NCBI GenBank assembly: GCA_016808115.1
Contig: JAEQBH010001517.1
Coordinates: forward strand, 1-64,000
Direction of reading: 5' to 3'
Source: Tetrastigma voinierianum
Lineage: Eukaryota > Streptophyta > Magnoliopsida > Vitales > Vitaceae
DNA length: 64,000 nucleotides
Each line of letters opens with the position of its first letter. Position 1 is the stretch's first letter. The position numbers and the translations under genes are program-made. The notes under the pieces are model-generated. The model was not told the origin of the DNA and ran no database searches. It saw only the letters and a list, made by a program, of their open reading frames with translations. Below, one piece after another: positions 12,046-23,888 of this stretch.

Positions 12046-12293
12046 CTCTTAAGCGACCGCTTTTCCGAGCGGACGTGGGAATAGCGACGAACGGGGAAGA
12101 ATTACAACCCTTGCACGGCCGTATCACGGTGAGGCCCAGTGATATGGGCGAAAATAGACGATATCAATTCCTAGGCCCGGAGGAAATGGCGGGCTCCATA
12201 TCAAACCAGGCCCCCTTATGTCGACTGAAGCGAGAGTCAGATTCAATTAATGAATGCGAGATGGGTTGAAAAATCCATAACGAATCGATAAGC

Positions 12294-12860
12294 TTGTTAC
12301 ATCTCGTCTAAGCGGAAAATAGAAAATATATATTTTATTTATTCTCAGATCCCACCATAAGGGAAAGAAAGGATAATGATAGATCATTGCCAGTTGGACA
12401 TCTTCTATAAGGAAAGAAAACATCCCAAAAGTGCTTTTTCTTATATCTGTACCCAGTCCGATATGGACTAAAATAAGAAATATTCCATCAATGGGAAGGA
12501 CTCTAATTACCATCAGCGGTTGAGTCTCAACTATAAATACGAGGCCATCCAGTGATTTTGAAGAAGGTGCCTTGACATTCTTACACACACATTCAGATGC
12601 CAATACTAATTCTCTAAGCATTCTCTCTTTTCTCTCAAGGAAGAATCTGACTTTGGCATCGAAGCGGCTACGGGCAAAGCCCTCGCCGACCACCCTTCTT
12701 CTTTGTTCTTGCAGAGGAGTGCTACGTCCAGAGCCTGTAGATCGACATTGCAGCAATCTTACTGACCCGGACAATCCCGGACCTTTTGCATCTGACCTGG
12801 AAACAATCAGGGTCCGGCCAATGACCCCCGCTGGCCAGATTCAGGTTGAAAAAGGCATCA
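12294..12860 (+). mobile_element. 3' LTR of a Tat-type element (start approximate)
   Basis: The right half has the layout of a plant gypsy LTR on the plus strand: TATAAAT at 12532-12538, then ACACACACATTC, a CT-rich leader, a CTGACTTTGGCATCG-like phrase, and an end near GGCATCA at 12860. AT-rich DNA of a different type begins immediately after. The left end is uncertain; TGTTACATC at 12294 is a candidate. The ORF on the opposite strand (12774-12247) is taken to be a chance frame in the LTR. Confidence 0.55.
12532..12538 (+). promoter_or_regulatory. TATA-like box in the Tat-type LTR
   Basis: TATAAAT followed by a CT-rich, CACACA-containing leader ~45 bp downstream is the usual LTR core promoter arrangement. 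Confidence 0.5.
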
Positions 12861-13600
12861 TCAAAGGTAATGTCATATATAATATATTATTAAATAATAC
12901 TATAGTTTTATATAGTATAATAAATTTAATAGAATGTCTTCTTTAAAATAACTATATATTAGTTTTATTTTATAATTTCATATTGAACATAAATTTAACA
13001 ATATAATTTTATTAGTTTAAGGTAATATCATATTTAGTATATTATTAAATAATACTATAGTTTATATAGTATAATAAATTTAATAGTGATGTCTTCTTTA
13101 AAATACTATATATTAGTTTATTTTATAATTTCATATTAGATTATAAATTTAATAAAATAGAAATATTAGTTTATATAATGTTATTATAAATTTAATAAAA
13201 TAGTATTATATTAGATTATATATTTAATTATAGTGATATCTTCTTTAAAATAACTATATATTAGTTTAATTTGAAAGTTTATATGATACTTTCATATACA
13301 AAACCAATTTATTAGTAATTAACTTTCCATGTTAGTTAATATTTGAAATGAAGTTATATATTAGTTAATATTATTATGTATGCATATTATAGATTTATAG
13401 TTTTATCTGACTTTCATATTTTAGATTAGTTTAATTTAGTAATAATATATTAATGATTAAATAACCTTCATGTTAGTTAATATTTTAAATTAAGTTATAT
13501 ATTAATTTATGTGTGTATGCATATTATAAATATGTAGTTTTATATGAAAATAAATTCATTTTTAATTGTATAATAATATAGTTTATATAAGTTCAATTTA
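12861..13600. repeat. AT-rich DNA with ~155-bp tandem repeat
   Basis: Two copies begin with GGTAATGTCATAT (near 12865) and GGTAATATCATAT (near 13020). Both run through AATATATTATTAAATAATAC and a phrase ATGTCTTCTTTAAAAT. A third partial copy follows near 13220-13270. The rest to 13600 is AT-rich with scattered TTAGTTAATAT phrases. It may be the 5' flank of the hAT element; no terminal inverted repeats were identified. Confidence 0.7.
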
Positions 13601-13605
13601 ATAGG

Positions 13606-16548
13606 ATGGATGATGGAAGTAATATTGGGTAGAGATCTAGCATGGAAATAGTAGCGTATGGGAAGGGAATAGAAATTGTATAATTATCTGGTCTTGTGGT
13701 TTGGTGATAAGGAGTGGTGGGATCACTGCTTTAAATTTCACCTATCACATTCGGATCCCACTCTAATACAAAAAAGTGCCCAAATGTGCCTCGGAAGTGA
13801 AGCGAGTAGGGCAACTTTTAGACCAGAAAAATAAAGAAAAAGCGAAGAAAGCAACATATATAGAAGAAATTCGCACTAAACTACGAGGCACGATGGGGGG
13901 ACGCGATAGACATCTCATTGATGATGATGAGGATGAGGAGGAAGAAGAGGAGAATGTATATATGTATCTGGGTGACATGACCACTGATGAGAGAGCTGAA
14001 TTTCAAGCAGCATGTCGTGCATCAAGCTCTTGAATGAAGCGAACTGTGAGAAGAATGATTTACAGAGACGAAAGAAAATGGGTAAATCTTTAGCAAATTA
14101 GTTTTTTTATAAAATAAACGAATTCACTTCGATTTCTAATTGAGATATTGCAACAGGTGAGCTTTCACAATCGTTGACGACTAATCCAACAAGACGCATG
14201 CAAAGATCTCAAAGTGTGAGACAATCGGATCTATCACCACCTCTTGCTCCATCATTATACAAATCTTCGGCAGCAAGACAAAAGAACATATTAAATCTTT
14301 TCAAATGTGAAGCAATCAAAGAACACGATGGTAGACTAATCGATAAATTCTTCATATATATGAGATTATTACCGTGCAAACGGACTCTCACCACTTGAGA
14401 ACATGATTATTGGTGCATAACAAGCCCAGGTATGTGACAATTAGTTTTAGTTTCTAATAAAATTGTTCATCTTATATTATAATTGAAAACCCGGATAATT
14501 AATTCCATTAATTATACTTGTAAGCATGATAATAGAGCCACCATCTCCATATGAAATCAAAACATATAATTGGATATGGAGTATATGAAGATTATGTGAA
14601 CATCGAAAGAAATGGAAGACTTATGGGTGCACAATTATGTGTGATGATGGACCGGTCCCACGAAATTGAGTATCATTAATTTCATGGTATATTCGAAAGG
14701 AAGCACAATATTCCTCACTTCTGTTGATGCATCCGACAAGATTAAAAACAACAAATACATTTATGGTTTGTTGAAGGACGTGATTAAGGAAGTTGGTGAA
14801 GCAAATGTTGTGCAAATTATTTAGGAACGATGAATCGGCTTGTTGTGAAAGCGAGTAGTTGCTAATGAAGAAGTCTGATTTATATTGGACTACATCGCAG
14901 CGACCTGCTTTGCATTGACTTGATGTTTGAAGACATTGGTAAAGAGATGCTATTTTGGAATTGATTACGATGCATGAAAAATCACCCGACTTCAATACGA
15001 TCATGGTTAGTTGCTTGCAAAAAATGAAAGATGCGTAGTAGAGATATTGTGTGTCAGGGGCAACAAGATTTGTGGCTCAAATTACATCGCCACTAGAAAG
15101 TCTTCTAAAAAGAGGGCTGATTTGAAGATCTTTATTAGCAATGAATAGATTTCTCACAAGCTTAGTCGATCGACCATTGGACATGAGGTTGAAGTACTCA
15201 TGTTTGATCATACATATTGGGAGAAGGTCTCTAAGCTAGTGTCAATCTATGATGCACTATATACAGTTCTTTGCATTGTTGATTCTGAAGTCGTCCCAAC
15301 AATGTCATTTGTGTATGAGTTGATTCGGGTAATGAAGCAAAATTTACATCAACTCGGCGCGAATATTAGGTGAAAACAAACATCGCGGTCGTTAGGATAG
15401 AAACCCTCAAACATCATCTTCATGCAGCAGGTAACTAAGCGATATCATAATCACATTTAATGTATATTATCTTCCTTTTATCACATACTAATTCTAAATC
15501 ACTTTTGTAGCATATTATTTGAATCCAAAATTTCAATATAGACCTGCAATTAGTAGTGACCCTGAGTTACTTCAAGCTGTTCACGAAGTATTTGCAAGAT
15601 TATCTTCAACTACCACAAGCCTTGGTAATTTTGGAAATGAGATACATCAATAGGTTACAATTCTAATTGTTGATTCAATTTATTTGGTTACACTTACCTT
15701 ATATTGATTTGACAAGTACAATTTCATTCCTGACTTATAATGTTTCGAGGTTGCGAAAGAGGATTCGGTGTCCTCGTGTGATAGCCTCGAGATTTAATGG
15801 TTCATGAAAGTCGAGTGTTATTTCTCATTAAAACTTTAAAAGTAAAGTCTATTCTCATATTTATTATTAGATTTTAGATATTTACTTATTTTTATTACAG
15901 CTGAATGATGGTTTATGTATAAAACCACGCTCCACATTAGAGGAATTTGGTCATTAAGGTTATTTCCCCAAAGCGCATCTTTTCGTGTAGAAATTGGAGC
16001 ACATTTGCTTTAAATACGTACAAAACAAATAAATCGCTTGCTTACCCTGAAACAACAATTAGTTTTTGTTACTATAACATGAAATAAATATCGTGATATG
16101 CAAGCGAGACCGATGAAGTTGCTGAAAATTACCTTGATTTACTTGATATTTTAGCGAATTTGGTAAAGAGGATGTCGATTATTCTGATGGATTAGACCTC
16201 TCCATTTGGATGATGAAGATAAATCTTGATCCAATTCTTTGCACATGTTAAAGCGGTGTTGATGTTGACCATGTTTCATCTGAAGAAGTTCATAGTGAAA
16301 GTTTCAGTCAAGACACGAAAGACTCATTTCAGCCTGCTGTTACTTCCCGACCCTCATTTGATTCAAGTGCTGAACAAAGTAGTAGACCTAGTTTTACCGA
16401 TACTTCTACTACAGGTTATGATGACTCAATGATGGTAGTGATACTAGAAATGATGGTGGGGATATTGCAGATCGACAAATAAGTCAATATCCATTGAGTT
16501 CATTCACTAGTGAAGATGATTTCACACATGCTAGCACAAGATGAAATT
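13606..16548 (+). pseudogene. hAT-family transposase pseudogene, part 1
   Basis: Domains appear in the usual order of plant hAT (BED / DUF659 / dimerisation) transposases but in shifting frames. A BED-like zinc finger region at about 13650-13790 (GLVIRSGGIT, then KCPNVP) is followed by an acidic DDDEDEEEEEE stretch at 13920-13955. The catalytic-domain remnant at about 14900-15350 includes IDLMFEDIGK, a GATRF phrase and LKKRADLKIF. C-terminal dimerisation remnants are YLNPKFQYRPA near 15511 and NWSTFAL with CYYNMK near 15980-16085. A Ser/Thr-rich tail runs to the break at 16548. The ATG at 13606 is the earliest plausible start. Stops and frame changes throughout show it is dead. The frame is cut by a retrotransposon LTR and continues at 56088. 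Confidence 0.82.
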
Positions 16549-18682
16549 TGTGACACCCCCAGGCAGGGTCAGTTGACTACGCAAATCAACCCATGGAATA
16601 CCCCGTGAATGTCGAGTGACCCGGCATTTTTCACGAAAATCGAGCAGAGTCTCCTTTGTACGGGGAGCTCTACCCGAATACAATGCACCATGATACATCC
16701 CCGAAGCAGGTCGATATATCCACAATATGAGTAAAACGGCCACTTGGGCCCATAAACAATACTCATCATACTACAACAACTATATCCAATAGTTTCAAAA
16801 GAGTTAATAATTTACTCTTATACAACACATATATCAAAATTAGGGAATTCTAATACATGTTTCAAATCATCAAAGCCCTGACAGGCTTTCTTCTAAAATA
16901 CCTCTATGACGTCTTAGTCTCTCGCACGCTCCTGTACTGTAAAATAGGGGGTCACGACGGGAGTGAGCTAAAAACTAATGGGAGAATTGCCTAAATTTGC
17001 TACTCACCACCTAAGTGCAATGCAATGTTCCAAAGTAAACACACATTCAAGCAAATGCACAGTCCTGCTTGAATGTCTCGCGTAGCTTCAGGATCCAGGA
17101 GTCCTCACAGAGCTCTCTCACACTGCGCCTAAGCCTTGTATGAAATTATTATTTCATTAGTGGACAACCCTCCGATGTATATATATATCAATTTGGGCCG
17201 CTCTCGGAAGCTGATTAAATATATAAATTGTTGTGGACTACCTAGATGAATATCAATTGGTAAGCTCTAGACGATTGATATTTTAAGTTTAATGGACTAC
17301 CCTCAGATAATTAATATTTTAGACTACCCTCCAGAACCATTTTCCTCTAGACTTATCTCATGCACTCCTCCTATAATCCTAGGGTGATCGATTGCATATG
17401 GAATGCATATATGCCGGTTCGATACGATCCCAATCACATCTGAAATATATAAACATGAATATACTCGCATAATTAAAAATCACACAATCATGTTATGCAC
17501 AATTATACATTTCATCCCATCAAAATTAGCTCACTTGGGCTAATGATCAAACAAGAGCGATTTAATTTAAAATTGCTCGACCAAGCGCATATTTTCACGA
17601 ATACATTTTAGAACGGTTTAGGGAATAATTTGAAACCACCGATTTTAATTCGAAAAATCACAAATCAGCGGTTCCTTAGTGAACCCGCAATCCACGGCCA
17701 TTCGACCCCGATGCATACCAACAACCATTTAATGCATAAGTTAACTGTACACCCAGTGCAGGTATCACGGACAGGCAGAATCTCGAAAGAATTCTGATTT
17801 CGGTCGTGTTTTGGGGCCGTCCGCGGCCATTCGGCATTTTCCATACAAATACATAATTTAAAGCAACATTTTCAGAATTTAAAGACCCAACAGCCCCTCT
17901 AAGTTTACGGCGAGTCACGGCCATCGAAAATCCCCAAAAATTCCTGAAGTTCGATCCGTATTTTGGGATCGATCAGCAAACCCCTCGCGGCCTCAAGCCA
18001 ATCGAGCATCGAAAACCCTTAAAAATAGAATAAAACACAAGTAGGAGAAAAATCCTACCTCTTGGGTTATCAGAGAGCTTCATGAGCACAGGGTCACAGC
18101 GTAGCCCTCTCCGCGTAGAGCATTTCTCCCTCTTGTACCGAAAGCTGCCGACGGTTGGATCTCTAGCAAATCTAGAGAGAAGCTTAAGCTTCTCTCTCTA
18201 AAACAAAGAATTCGGCTGCTACTGGACCAAAATCTCGTTTTGCTCTTTTAGTTTGGGTGGAGAAGACAACCATGTTCACTAATTTGTCTTGTAGTGACTT
18301 AAACTTCTCTAAAAATGACCATTATGTCCCTCATTTCCCAGATTTGATATTCGACACTATCTCGGCCGTCCATTTTCATAATTTCTCTACTCATACCACT
18401 TATGGTACATGAGTACATACTATATGTGTCTTTCGTCGCATCGAAAATCATTTTACGGCACCCGAAACGCGATGCCTCGAAAAACGTGTCGACTCCGACT
18501 ATCTCAGAAAATTATGAAATTTTACGTGCTAACTAGATTTCGCGAGACGATTCCAACGGTACAATCCGTTTCGTCATCCGAGATCTAGAGAATTAATTAC
18601 GGATTTTTAACCGTAATTACAATGTTGTAATTGAAATTACGATTTTGCCCTTATTTCAGAAGTGAAATTTCTAAGATCTTCA
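16549..18682 (-). mobile_element. 3' LTR of T1-outer
   Basis: It starts TGTGACACCCCC at 16549 and ends ATCTTCA at 18682, beside the PPT complement. It aligns along its length with 27528-29779, 32070-34293 and 53968-56087. Shared landmarks include the GGCCACTTGGGCCCATAA block, a GGGGGTC...GAGCTAAA block, AT-rich U3 and a CTTATTTC(C)AGAA end. Small indels distinguish the copies. Confidence 0.85.
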
Positions 18683-18699
18683 CATTCTCCCCTCCTTAA
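18683..18699 (-). promoter_or_regulatory. Polypurine tract of T1-outer
   Basis: CATTCTCCCCTCCTTAA on the plus strand is TTAAGGAGGGGAGAATG on the minus strand, the polypurine tract style of Tekay/Del-type chromoviruses. It abuts the 3' LTR. Confidence 0.8.
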
Positions 18700-20400
18700 A
18701 GATTTGCGTCGAAATTCGGAAACGTCTTCCTCGAAACACATGCATATGCAACCTGCACTCTACCATGCATGTAAACTAGTCATTCGTCTTAAGCGACCCA
18801 GACCCGCATTACGCCCCGTCCTAAGCGAAGGGATGGTAGCCGCATCGTGTCCTCGGCTCGAAGATTGACTCCTCCACTCCACGGTGCCGCCGTGCACTCT
18901 CACTATGCCTCACGGTCTTGCGTCGCAAAACGCAACTCCGCGGCCTCCAGTGATGCACCGCTGGTCCCTCCTCGAGAAGGCCCTATACGTGTCCCGATCT
19001 CGGTCATCCCGATCCATAAGCGAAATTGGATCTGGGTATATTCCGGAGTATGGAGCATTAAAACACCTCGTGGACACCTAACATGCGCACAGGCGTTAAA
19101 ACCAGCGATGCCTTGACGGTGGATATCACTCGAGTATATCGAAGGCCCGATAAACCTCGGCGATGGCTTCCTTTTCAGGCCAGTCACTCCTCCCTTAGGC
19201 ATGGCCTTGAGAAAAGCGCGATCAGTAACCTCGAACTCTAAGGGTCGGCGTCTCATCTAATAGCTCTTGGGCTGCGAGGCGGTGAGAAGGCAGCTATCGT
19301 ATCAAGCTCACCTTCTCAGAAGTGTTTCTAATTAAATCTGAACCCGTGATGGATCTCTCTCCCACCTTGGTCCATCTAGCAGGTGACTACGTGCCTCGTA
19401 CAATGCCACATATGGTGCCATTGTTACGCTTTACTTTGCGATAAGCATTTAGCCGTGGCGAATTCGGCTGAGGGCAATCAATCCTACGCCGCTTTTGATC
19501 CGGGTTACATGTTCATGACATGCCCTCTAACACCAGTATGTAATCCGCCTGCGTAACCCGCAACCTTGCTTGGTGTGTAGCTAACCTCTCCAAGGTCGCG
19601 ATCGCGGCGATCAATGGTACATCAGCGATCCATGCCATGCGCGGCATCCATTCGCAGAGGCCTTGCCCATTTCGACAACGCGATGAAATTTCCAAAGGGG
19701 TATCCGACCTCGAGAGTCACCCAGGCTCCACACATCACTTTCGACTACAGTTTGGGTGATAACCGTATCCTATGTTTTTCGTCTAGGCCACGCAACTAAA
19801 CACCTTCACGAGCCTCTTACATTTCTGATTATTTATGAGTTTTCATTGGACGTAGTCTAAAAACAAACTCAACCCACACTCACCAAGAGTGGTGAATGAC
19901 CATACCGTGCACCCACACCCAGGCTCGGCGCGATGTTAGTGTACCTGAAGCGATCTTGTCTCTTTGTGGCACCCGATCAGCGGGGGTCCACCGTAGGCGA
20001 GATCTTGAAATCACTGGCTCATAATCTTGACCTGCTCGGGTCAACTCACCCTACATCCTAGGAAGAACATCATACTTAGCTCCTTTAAGGCCTTAACCTC
20101 TAAGCCCAAATCAGTGGTGTGCAAGATTATGATGGCCGGCTAGGTCTGATTATTAACGGCTGATGGTTGTGGAGCTTATCCGTGTCAAGCGACGCCATAG
20201 CCACTATGTGTACCACCTAAGGTCGCTCGCTTCTCTTGTAACCTAATCTATCTACGACTTTGACCCACACTTTGGCCTTTGGCGTTGTCTTGATGAGAGT
20301 GCTTGTATAGCACCCCAGATAAAACTAGTTCCTCATTTATCTTAGGGTGTGGAGGAATGAGCTATATCTCTCTGTCCTACGACCAGCCCAGGTATTGTCC
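18700..20400 (-). pseudogene. T1-outer integrase and C-terminal (chromodomain) region
   Basis: On the minus strand the piece 19256-18903 begins RRRPLEFEVTDRAFLK and continues to SPRFIGP. This is the GPY/F-type segment at the end of chromovirus integrases, where R.RPLEF.VGD.VFLK and LSPRFIGPF are typical. The region to its right in window coordinates should hold the integrase core, but it is broken by many stops and I could not place the catalytic residues with confidence. The segment between 18900 and the PPT should carry the chromodomain; only scraps remain. Confidence 0.65.
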
Positions 20401-21188
20401 TAAAGTCTTGGGATCCACATTTGCAGGAAATCCGTCCTCATGCTCAATCCAGTACTAGTCCACAAACTGGTATGAAGCGAAGTCTTTTGCCTCTTCCCAG
20501 GCCCAGGAGAAAACTGATCCTCCCTCACAGCTACCAACACCCTTATCAGAGTGTTCCAAGTATCCTCGATTTCTCTCTCTATAGTGGAATTGTCCTAACC
20601 ATGGAGTCCATATCCAGGCAAGTCCTACGATCAGCCGAATGGACAACTTCAGCCCGTTCTAGAGTGTCTCTCGTATTACCTAGCCCGATCGAAACTATGT
20701 CTCGAGATTGACATCCCGGTCTCTCCCGACTCAACAACGCGCCAACCTTCTCTGGGTGGTGACACTCACGGTGCGACACGGCGTATCCCAAAATCTCACC
20801 TCGATGAAAGCGAAGGCTACTTCACAGAACCATGCAGGCGATGGTCTCTTAACAGCTGTCAAGCAATCCTCAGTGATACTCGTATCGGCTCATTTGGAGT
20901 AGATCAAAATGTCATCCACGAGAAGACTACGACAAAAATGATCTAGATAGGGTTGATATCCTATGAGATCATGAATGCTGATGATGGCGCATTATTAAAT
21001 CGAAAGGGCATCACGGTAAACTCAAAGGTACCATAGCAGTCACCAGCGCCCGTCTTAGGGATATCTATCTCCCACAACCCTGGGTTGATGGTAACCGATG
21101 GAAGTGTCATGGAGTAGACTCGCTCCTCAAGCAGTAAAATAAATCATCAATCCTCGGTAATGGTTCTTAGATTCTTGATCATTATGTA
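20400..21188 (-). pseudogene. T1-outer reverse transcriptase (C-terminal part) and RNase H
   Basis: The minus strand shows the RT catalytic motif as LVDDILIYSK at 20922-20893. The upstream RT phrase FEFTVMPFRFNNAP is at about 21038-20997 (usual form E..VMPFGLTNAP). Before it comes an IDIPKT phrase and, at the break, an IKN...ITED phrase. The reading breaks off at 21188 and continues at 51113 on the far side of a nested element. Frameshifts are present, so it is inactive. Confidence 0.75.
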
Positions 21189-23856
21189 TGCAGTAATTTT
21201 AGGCGTTTGATTTGAATTATTAAGTTTTTAATTTGATTTATTAATTTAAAATTTTTCCTGATATATATTTATTTTAACCCTAAGTATTTATTTTGGGCCT
21301 TAATATTTATCTTTGTATATAAAATATTTAGATAATTATTTTAATAATTATTTTGATTAAATTAAATGCTAAAGTAGAGTAAATATCTTAATATATATAA
21401 ATTATTTTCCTAATCAAGTTTTAATTTCAGATTTTCAGCCCTAATTAAGCATAATTGAGGACAGTATAATTAATTATAATTAAGGAGGGACTTTAGGGTT
21501 GTTTGCGCTCGATTGGAAAGTCCTTTTGCCCCAGGCTCTCTCTCCTCACGCCACCCTTCTCCCCGCTTCTTCTCGGCGCCGCCACCGTCACATCAGGCCA
21601 TTTCGACCATGTCGGACCTGAGGCACGGAAGCGTCACCCTTACTTCCTTGACCTTCGACCACCCTTGGATTCGTGAAACGCCTCGAATCACGGAACCCAC
21701 CTCGCCATTTTCTCTCTCTAACTGCCACTCCCGTTTCTCGCGTTTCCCGGCCACCTCCGCCCAAACCGACACCAGATTTGAACTCCTCGCCCCCTAAAAC
21801 CTAAGAATCCACCCTTGATCGACATTTCCAAGGTCGTTTTGCCGGTGAGCGGTGGAGCTTCGCCGAGGTTGGGGCTGTCGGGGCGATTCGGCCACTCCCG
21901 GTGGTCCTACAGAGAAAACGGTACATTTTGGGTCCCTTGAGCCTTGGGCTTCGCGTGGGTGTCCTCAGAATCTATTTCCGGTAACCCTCAAATTTTCCGG
22001 CCATCGTCGGCGGCGACGGACCTCGGGAAGCGTGCCCGGGACAGAACGTTCGTCCCATTCGGAGTGGTTAGACGGTGTGTCGGTTTAAAAATCGAGACTT
22101 CGGTAAAGATTATGGCTTTAAGAACGTGTAGAAACCCGATTGTATAATTGTTCGATATTCGATATTTTAATTGTTCGTAAATGTTATTTTAATATTGAAA
22201 ATGCCTTATTTATCGTTTAATTGCTTATGTTCGGGTTTTGAAAAGATGAAATTTAAAAATATATATACGGTTCGATGTTGTGTTTAATTTTATCTGTGTG
22301 GTCGAACCGCGTTGATTTACCTTTTGATTAAGCGTATTTTACTTATATTTGGAGTTATTAATGTATAAATATAATTAATTATCCGGTATAAATTGTATCA
22401 ATTATGTTTATCGTGATTTGTTTGGCACTTTGTGTTGGATTAGGTCGAGCAAGTGGATTATCTGTAGTTGTGGCCGGCGACGATGGATCAGTGGATATTA
22501 GAGAGTGTATTTTTATCGAGTTACGGACCCAGTTTTACAGGGAGTTAAGTCCAGTTTTTAGGGGAGGTTCTGTAAATTTTACAGGTCAGAACATAAGTTA
22601 GATACCCAGGTCGGTTTAGTGCGCTGAGTTGCACGAATTAGGAGTCTAGAGTATATTTAAATCTTAATCTTATTATTAATTATGTCTTTTTCCATTCTAG
22701 ATTGTCAGGCAATCCGCCGGGAGACGGTGAAGCCTTGAGGCGATTAAAGGATCGATATATTCTGTGAGTTGATATCATATAGCTTATAACATCGTTTGCA
22801 TGCATAGTGTAGTATTCATGGCATTAAATTGTATTCGGTCATCCCGATACACGATATTATTATTACTATTATTAATATTATATCGCATATGATTGTCGTG
22901 ATGGATGTGAGAGTGTATTGTTGGATGTGATATTCTTTGAGCATTGTGCGATGTTTGTAATGGGAACATAGCGGGACATACCACGATGGGTTACATCGGG
23001 ACCGTGCACGGTATTAATCAGATTATGTGCAGTTAATGATTATGGATGAGTTCCTTTGGTTGAGCGTTTCTCTGGGGGATGTCGGAGGTAAGGACCCTGG
23101 TCGAGCATTTCTCTCGGGGCGCCGACTATAGGTTATTGGATTAAGTGTTGACTGGAGTTAAGGACCCTGGTCGAGCATTCTCTCGGGGCGCCAGTCTCAT
23201 TGGATTGAGAGAGCCGTAAGGCTTATAGCATTGGGTATAGGGTCACCGCTAGTGTTTCTCGATTGATGTGATGTTTGTGTTATGACCTTGAACTATATTT
23301 GAGTGCGTATACATGATTATGTAATTTCTTTATTAATATGATTTTCATTACCATGTTTATATTATGAATTACTATAAGTATGTATAACATTTGAAGTTTG
23401 TAGATGTGGTATAAATTATATGATATTAACTCACTCTAAAGTATTTTGGCAGGTCTCAATTTATTTGGAATACTGTCAGTCCTCCTTCTCCAGATCCTTG
23501 ATAACCCGCCGAATTCTTTTCCTTCACGGAGGTTACATGTACTATTATGATATTATTAATCCTTGTCTGTTTAATCTAGGTGTCACTGCAGTACTTCGGA
23601 ATATTAGTATATTTTGTAATTCGAGATAGTGCTGTTTATTTTTGTGTATGAAGATGGTGTATGTGGGAATTGAGATTTTATCTCTCCCTATTGATGTTTG
23701 GTATCTGAGCATATTATATATGTATGTTGATATATTGTCAGGTGATCGCATGATAGTCGGTATGAGTATTTCAGTTAGGTTTGCTACGGGTTTCGGTGGC
23801 CTTACGCCTCCCCATTCCCTAGCGCCGGTCTCGATCCCCCAGATTGGGTCGTGACA
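21189..23856 (+). mobile_element. 5' LTR of T2-B
   Basis: It starts with TGCAGTAATTTTAGGCG (decayed TGTAATACCG...) and ends GGGTCGTGACA, directly followed by the PBS. It carries three copies of a GGACCCTGGTCGAGCATT-type minisatellite unit near 23060-23200. Open frames inside (for example 21513-21797) are not considered genes. Confidence 0.87.
23050..23200 (+). repeat. LTR minisatellite, three units (T2-B 5' LTR)
   Basis: Units share GGACCCTGGTCGAGCATT followed by CTCTCGGGGCGCC, spaced ~55-75 bp. Other LTRs: T2-B 3' LTR three units (50335-50470), T2-C 5' LTR four (41145-41345), T2-C 3' LTR four (48775-48965), T2-F about three in reverse (37680-37925). Confidence 0.8.
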
Positions 23857-23860
23857 AAGT

Positions 23861-23872
23861 TGGTATCAGAGC
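23861..23872 (+). promoter_or_regulatory. Primer-binding site of T2-B
   Basis: TGGTATCAGAGC, complementary to initiator tRNA-Met, lies four bases after the LTR end GTGACA. Confidence 0.92.
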
Positions 23873-23888
23873 TATAGGTTCATTTCCT

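Noticed and set aside
11041..12046. Plus-strand frames opposite the antisense ORF (for example 11289-11639)
   Set aside because: The minus-strand frames carry the recognisable motif; the plus-strand ones are shadows.
19735..19770. Plus-strand TTTGGGTGATAACCG similar to the integrase WVI(I/V)D phrase
   Set aside because: It would need a plus-strand integrase inside the minus-strand T1 pol; flanking codons do not support it, so a chance match is more likely.
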